A DNA stretch of 6,643 bases from Sphingobacteriaceae bacterium (GTDB lineage Bacteria > Bacteroidota > Bacteroidia > Sphingobacteriales > Sphingobacteriaceae): the NCBI GenBank assembly GCA_025450155.1, contig JANWIB010000119.1, positions 1-6,643 of the forward strand. The letters run 5' to 3'. This document shows positions 5,946 to 6,643 of this stretch, one piece after another. The notes under the pieces are model-generated. The model worked only from the letters and a program-made list of their open reading frames with translations. It searched no databases and was not told the origin of the DNA. Position 1 is the stretch's first letter; every line of letters begins with the position of its first letter. The translations under genes were made by a program, and so were the position numbers.

Positions 5946-6602
5946 ATGTCCGAAATTAAAGCCTGTATTTTTGACCTGGATGGCGTGATTGTAGATACCG
6001 CAATTTATCATTATAAGGCATGGAAACGTTTGGCAAATGAGTTAGGCTTTGATTTTTCGGAGGAAGAAAATGAAAAATTAAAAGGTGTCAGTCGGATCAA
6101 ATCATTAGAACTCATGCTCAGTTGGGGTGGTGTTATTGACAAAACCGGAGTGGAGAAAGAACAACTCGCATCCCGGAAAAATTCCTGGTATGTAGAGATG
6201 ATTAACCAAATGAAACCCGAAGAAATTCTGCCTGGCGCTCAGAAATTTCTTGAAGAGTTAAGGAAAAGGGACATTAAAACCGCTTTGGGTTCCGCTAGTA
6301 AAAACGCTAAAGTAATTTTAGAAAAAACCGGATTGTTGCATTTATTCGATGTGCTTGTGGACGGAAACGTAGTAAGTGCATCTAAACCCGATCCGGAAGT
6401 ATTTTTAAAAGGAGCTGAACTTTTGCACCTAAAACCCGAAAACTGCGTAGTTTTTGAAGATGCTGTTTCGGGAGTGGAAGCCGCTAAAGCTGCAGGGATG
6501 AAAGTAGTAGGAATCGGTTCGTTGGCAGTACTAAAGAATGCCAATCTGGTAATTCCCGGTTTGCACGAAATGTCACTACAAAAATTAAAAGAGTTACAAT
6601 AA
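5946..6602 (+). CDS. pgmB: Beta-phosphoglucomutase
   Basis: HAD-superfamily mutase that interconverts beta-D-glucose-1-phosphate and glucose-6-phosphate through a phospho-aspartate in the cytoplasm, feeding glycolysis from maltose, trehalose or kojibiose phosphorolysis. All marks of the Lactococcus enzyme are seen: FDLDGVIVDT with nucleophile D10 and acid/base D12, H22, the substrate loop KGVSR (46-50), SASKN (116-120), K147 in SKPDPEVF, and metal ligands E171-D172. Length is 218 residues against 221 in Lactococcus. The DGVIVDT and KGVSR signatures separate it from phosphatases of the same fold. An in-frame stop at 5928-5930 and loss of D10 with any later start fix the ATG at 5946. The leader shows no strong Shine-Dalgarno. 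No terminator is seen in the 41 nt after the TAA, so it is probably followed by another operon member, commonly a GH65 phosphorylase; that is expectation, not observation. Confidence 0.95.
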   Translation: MSEIKACIFDLDGVIVDTAIYHYKAWKRLANELGFDFSEEENEKLKGVSRIKSLELMLSWGGVIDKTGVEKEQLASRKNSWYVEMINQMKPEEILPGAQKFLEELRKRDIKTALGSASKNAKVILEKTGLLHLFDVLVDGNVVSASKPDPEVFLKGAELLHLKPENCVVFEDAVSGVEAAKAAGMKVVGIGSLAVLKNANLVIPGLHEMSLQKLKELQ

Positions 6603-6643
6603 CTATGATTGTCTAAGAAACGTTTTTGTTATTTCAATCAACG

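Noticed and set aside
6239..6544. 101-codon open frame on the minus strand
   Set aside because: Antisense to the conserved core of pgmB; low-complexity Ser/Thr/Ala-rich translation typical of a shadow frame.
6603..6643. Intrinsic terminator after pgmB
   Set aside because: AAACGTTT is followed by a short T-run, but the stem would be 4 bp with no loop, which cannot form a terminator hairpin.

Overview
The window looks like chromosomal DNA from a member of the Bacteroidota, most probably a Sphingobacteriaceae-type organism (Pedobacter/Mucilaginibacter-like). This rests on gene content (the long NagB fused to a PIG-L/LmbE domain, and a DeoR regulator of the Bacteroidota type), AT-rich spacers, no convincing Shine-Dalgarno sequence before any start codon, and one spacer carrying a perfect TAnnTTTG -7 element. 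The assignment is by recognition, not by a database search.

Layout. (1) 2-2089, plus strand: the 3' three quarters of a membrane-associated FAD/Fe-S D-lactate dehydrogenase-type oxidase, cut by the window edge. (2) 2138-4057, plus: glucosamine-6-phosphate deaminase (NagB) fused to a PIG-L/LmbE zinc deacetylase-like domain. (3) 4076-4933, plus: a BadF/BadG-family amino-sugar kinase. (4) 4948-5691, minus: a DeoR-family repressor, convergent with the kinase. (5) 5692-5945: a 254-bp divergent regulatory spacer rich in short repeats and palindromes. (6) 5946-6602, plus: beta-phosphoglucomutase (PgmB), probably the first gene of an alpha-glucoside phosphorolysis operon continuing past the window.

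How the genes may work together. The kinase would phosphorylate GlcNAc, GlcN or MurNAc at O6. The fusion protein could remove the acetyl group (PIG-L half) and then deaminate and isomerise GlcN-6-P to fructose-6-P (NagB half). The upstream gene oxidises D-lactate, the by-product of cleaving MurNAc-6-P, so the three plus-strand genes together could serve salvage of peptidoglycan sugars; this is inference. PgmB interconverts beta-glucose-1-P and glucose-6-P and belongs to a different pathway. The DeoR regulator is divergent from pgmB and convergent with the amino-sugar genes, so its target cannot be decided from layout alone.

No tRNA, rRNA, CRISPR array, insertion sequence or phage gene is visible. 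The genes are recognisable families. The less ordinary points are the two-enzyme fusion with a changed catalytic residue, the CxxDxxC iron-sulfur motif, and the structured spacer at 5692-5945.
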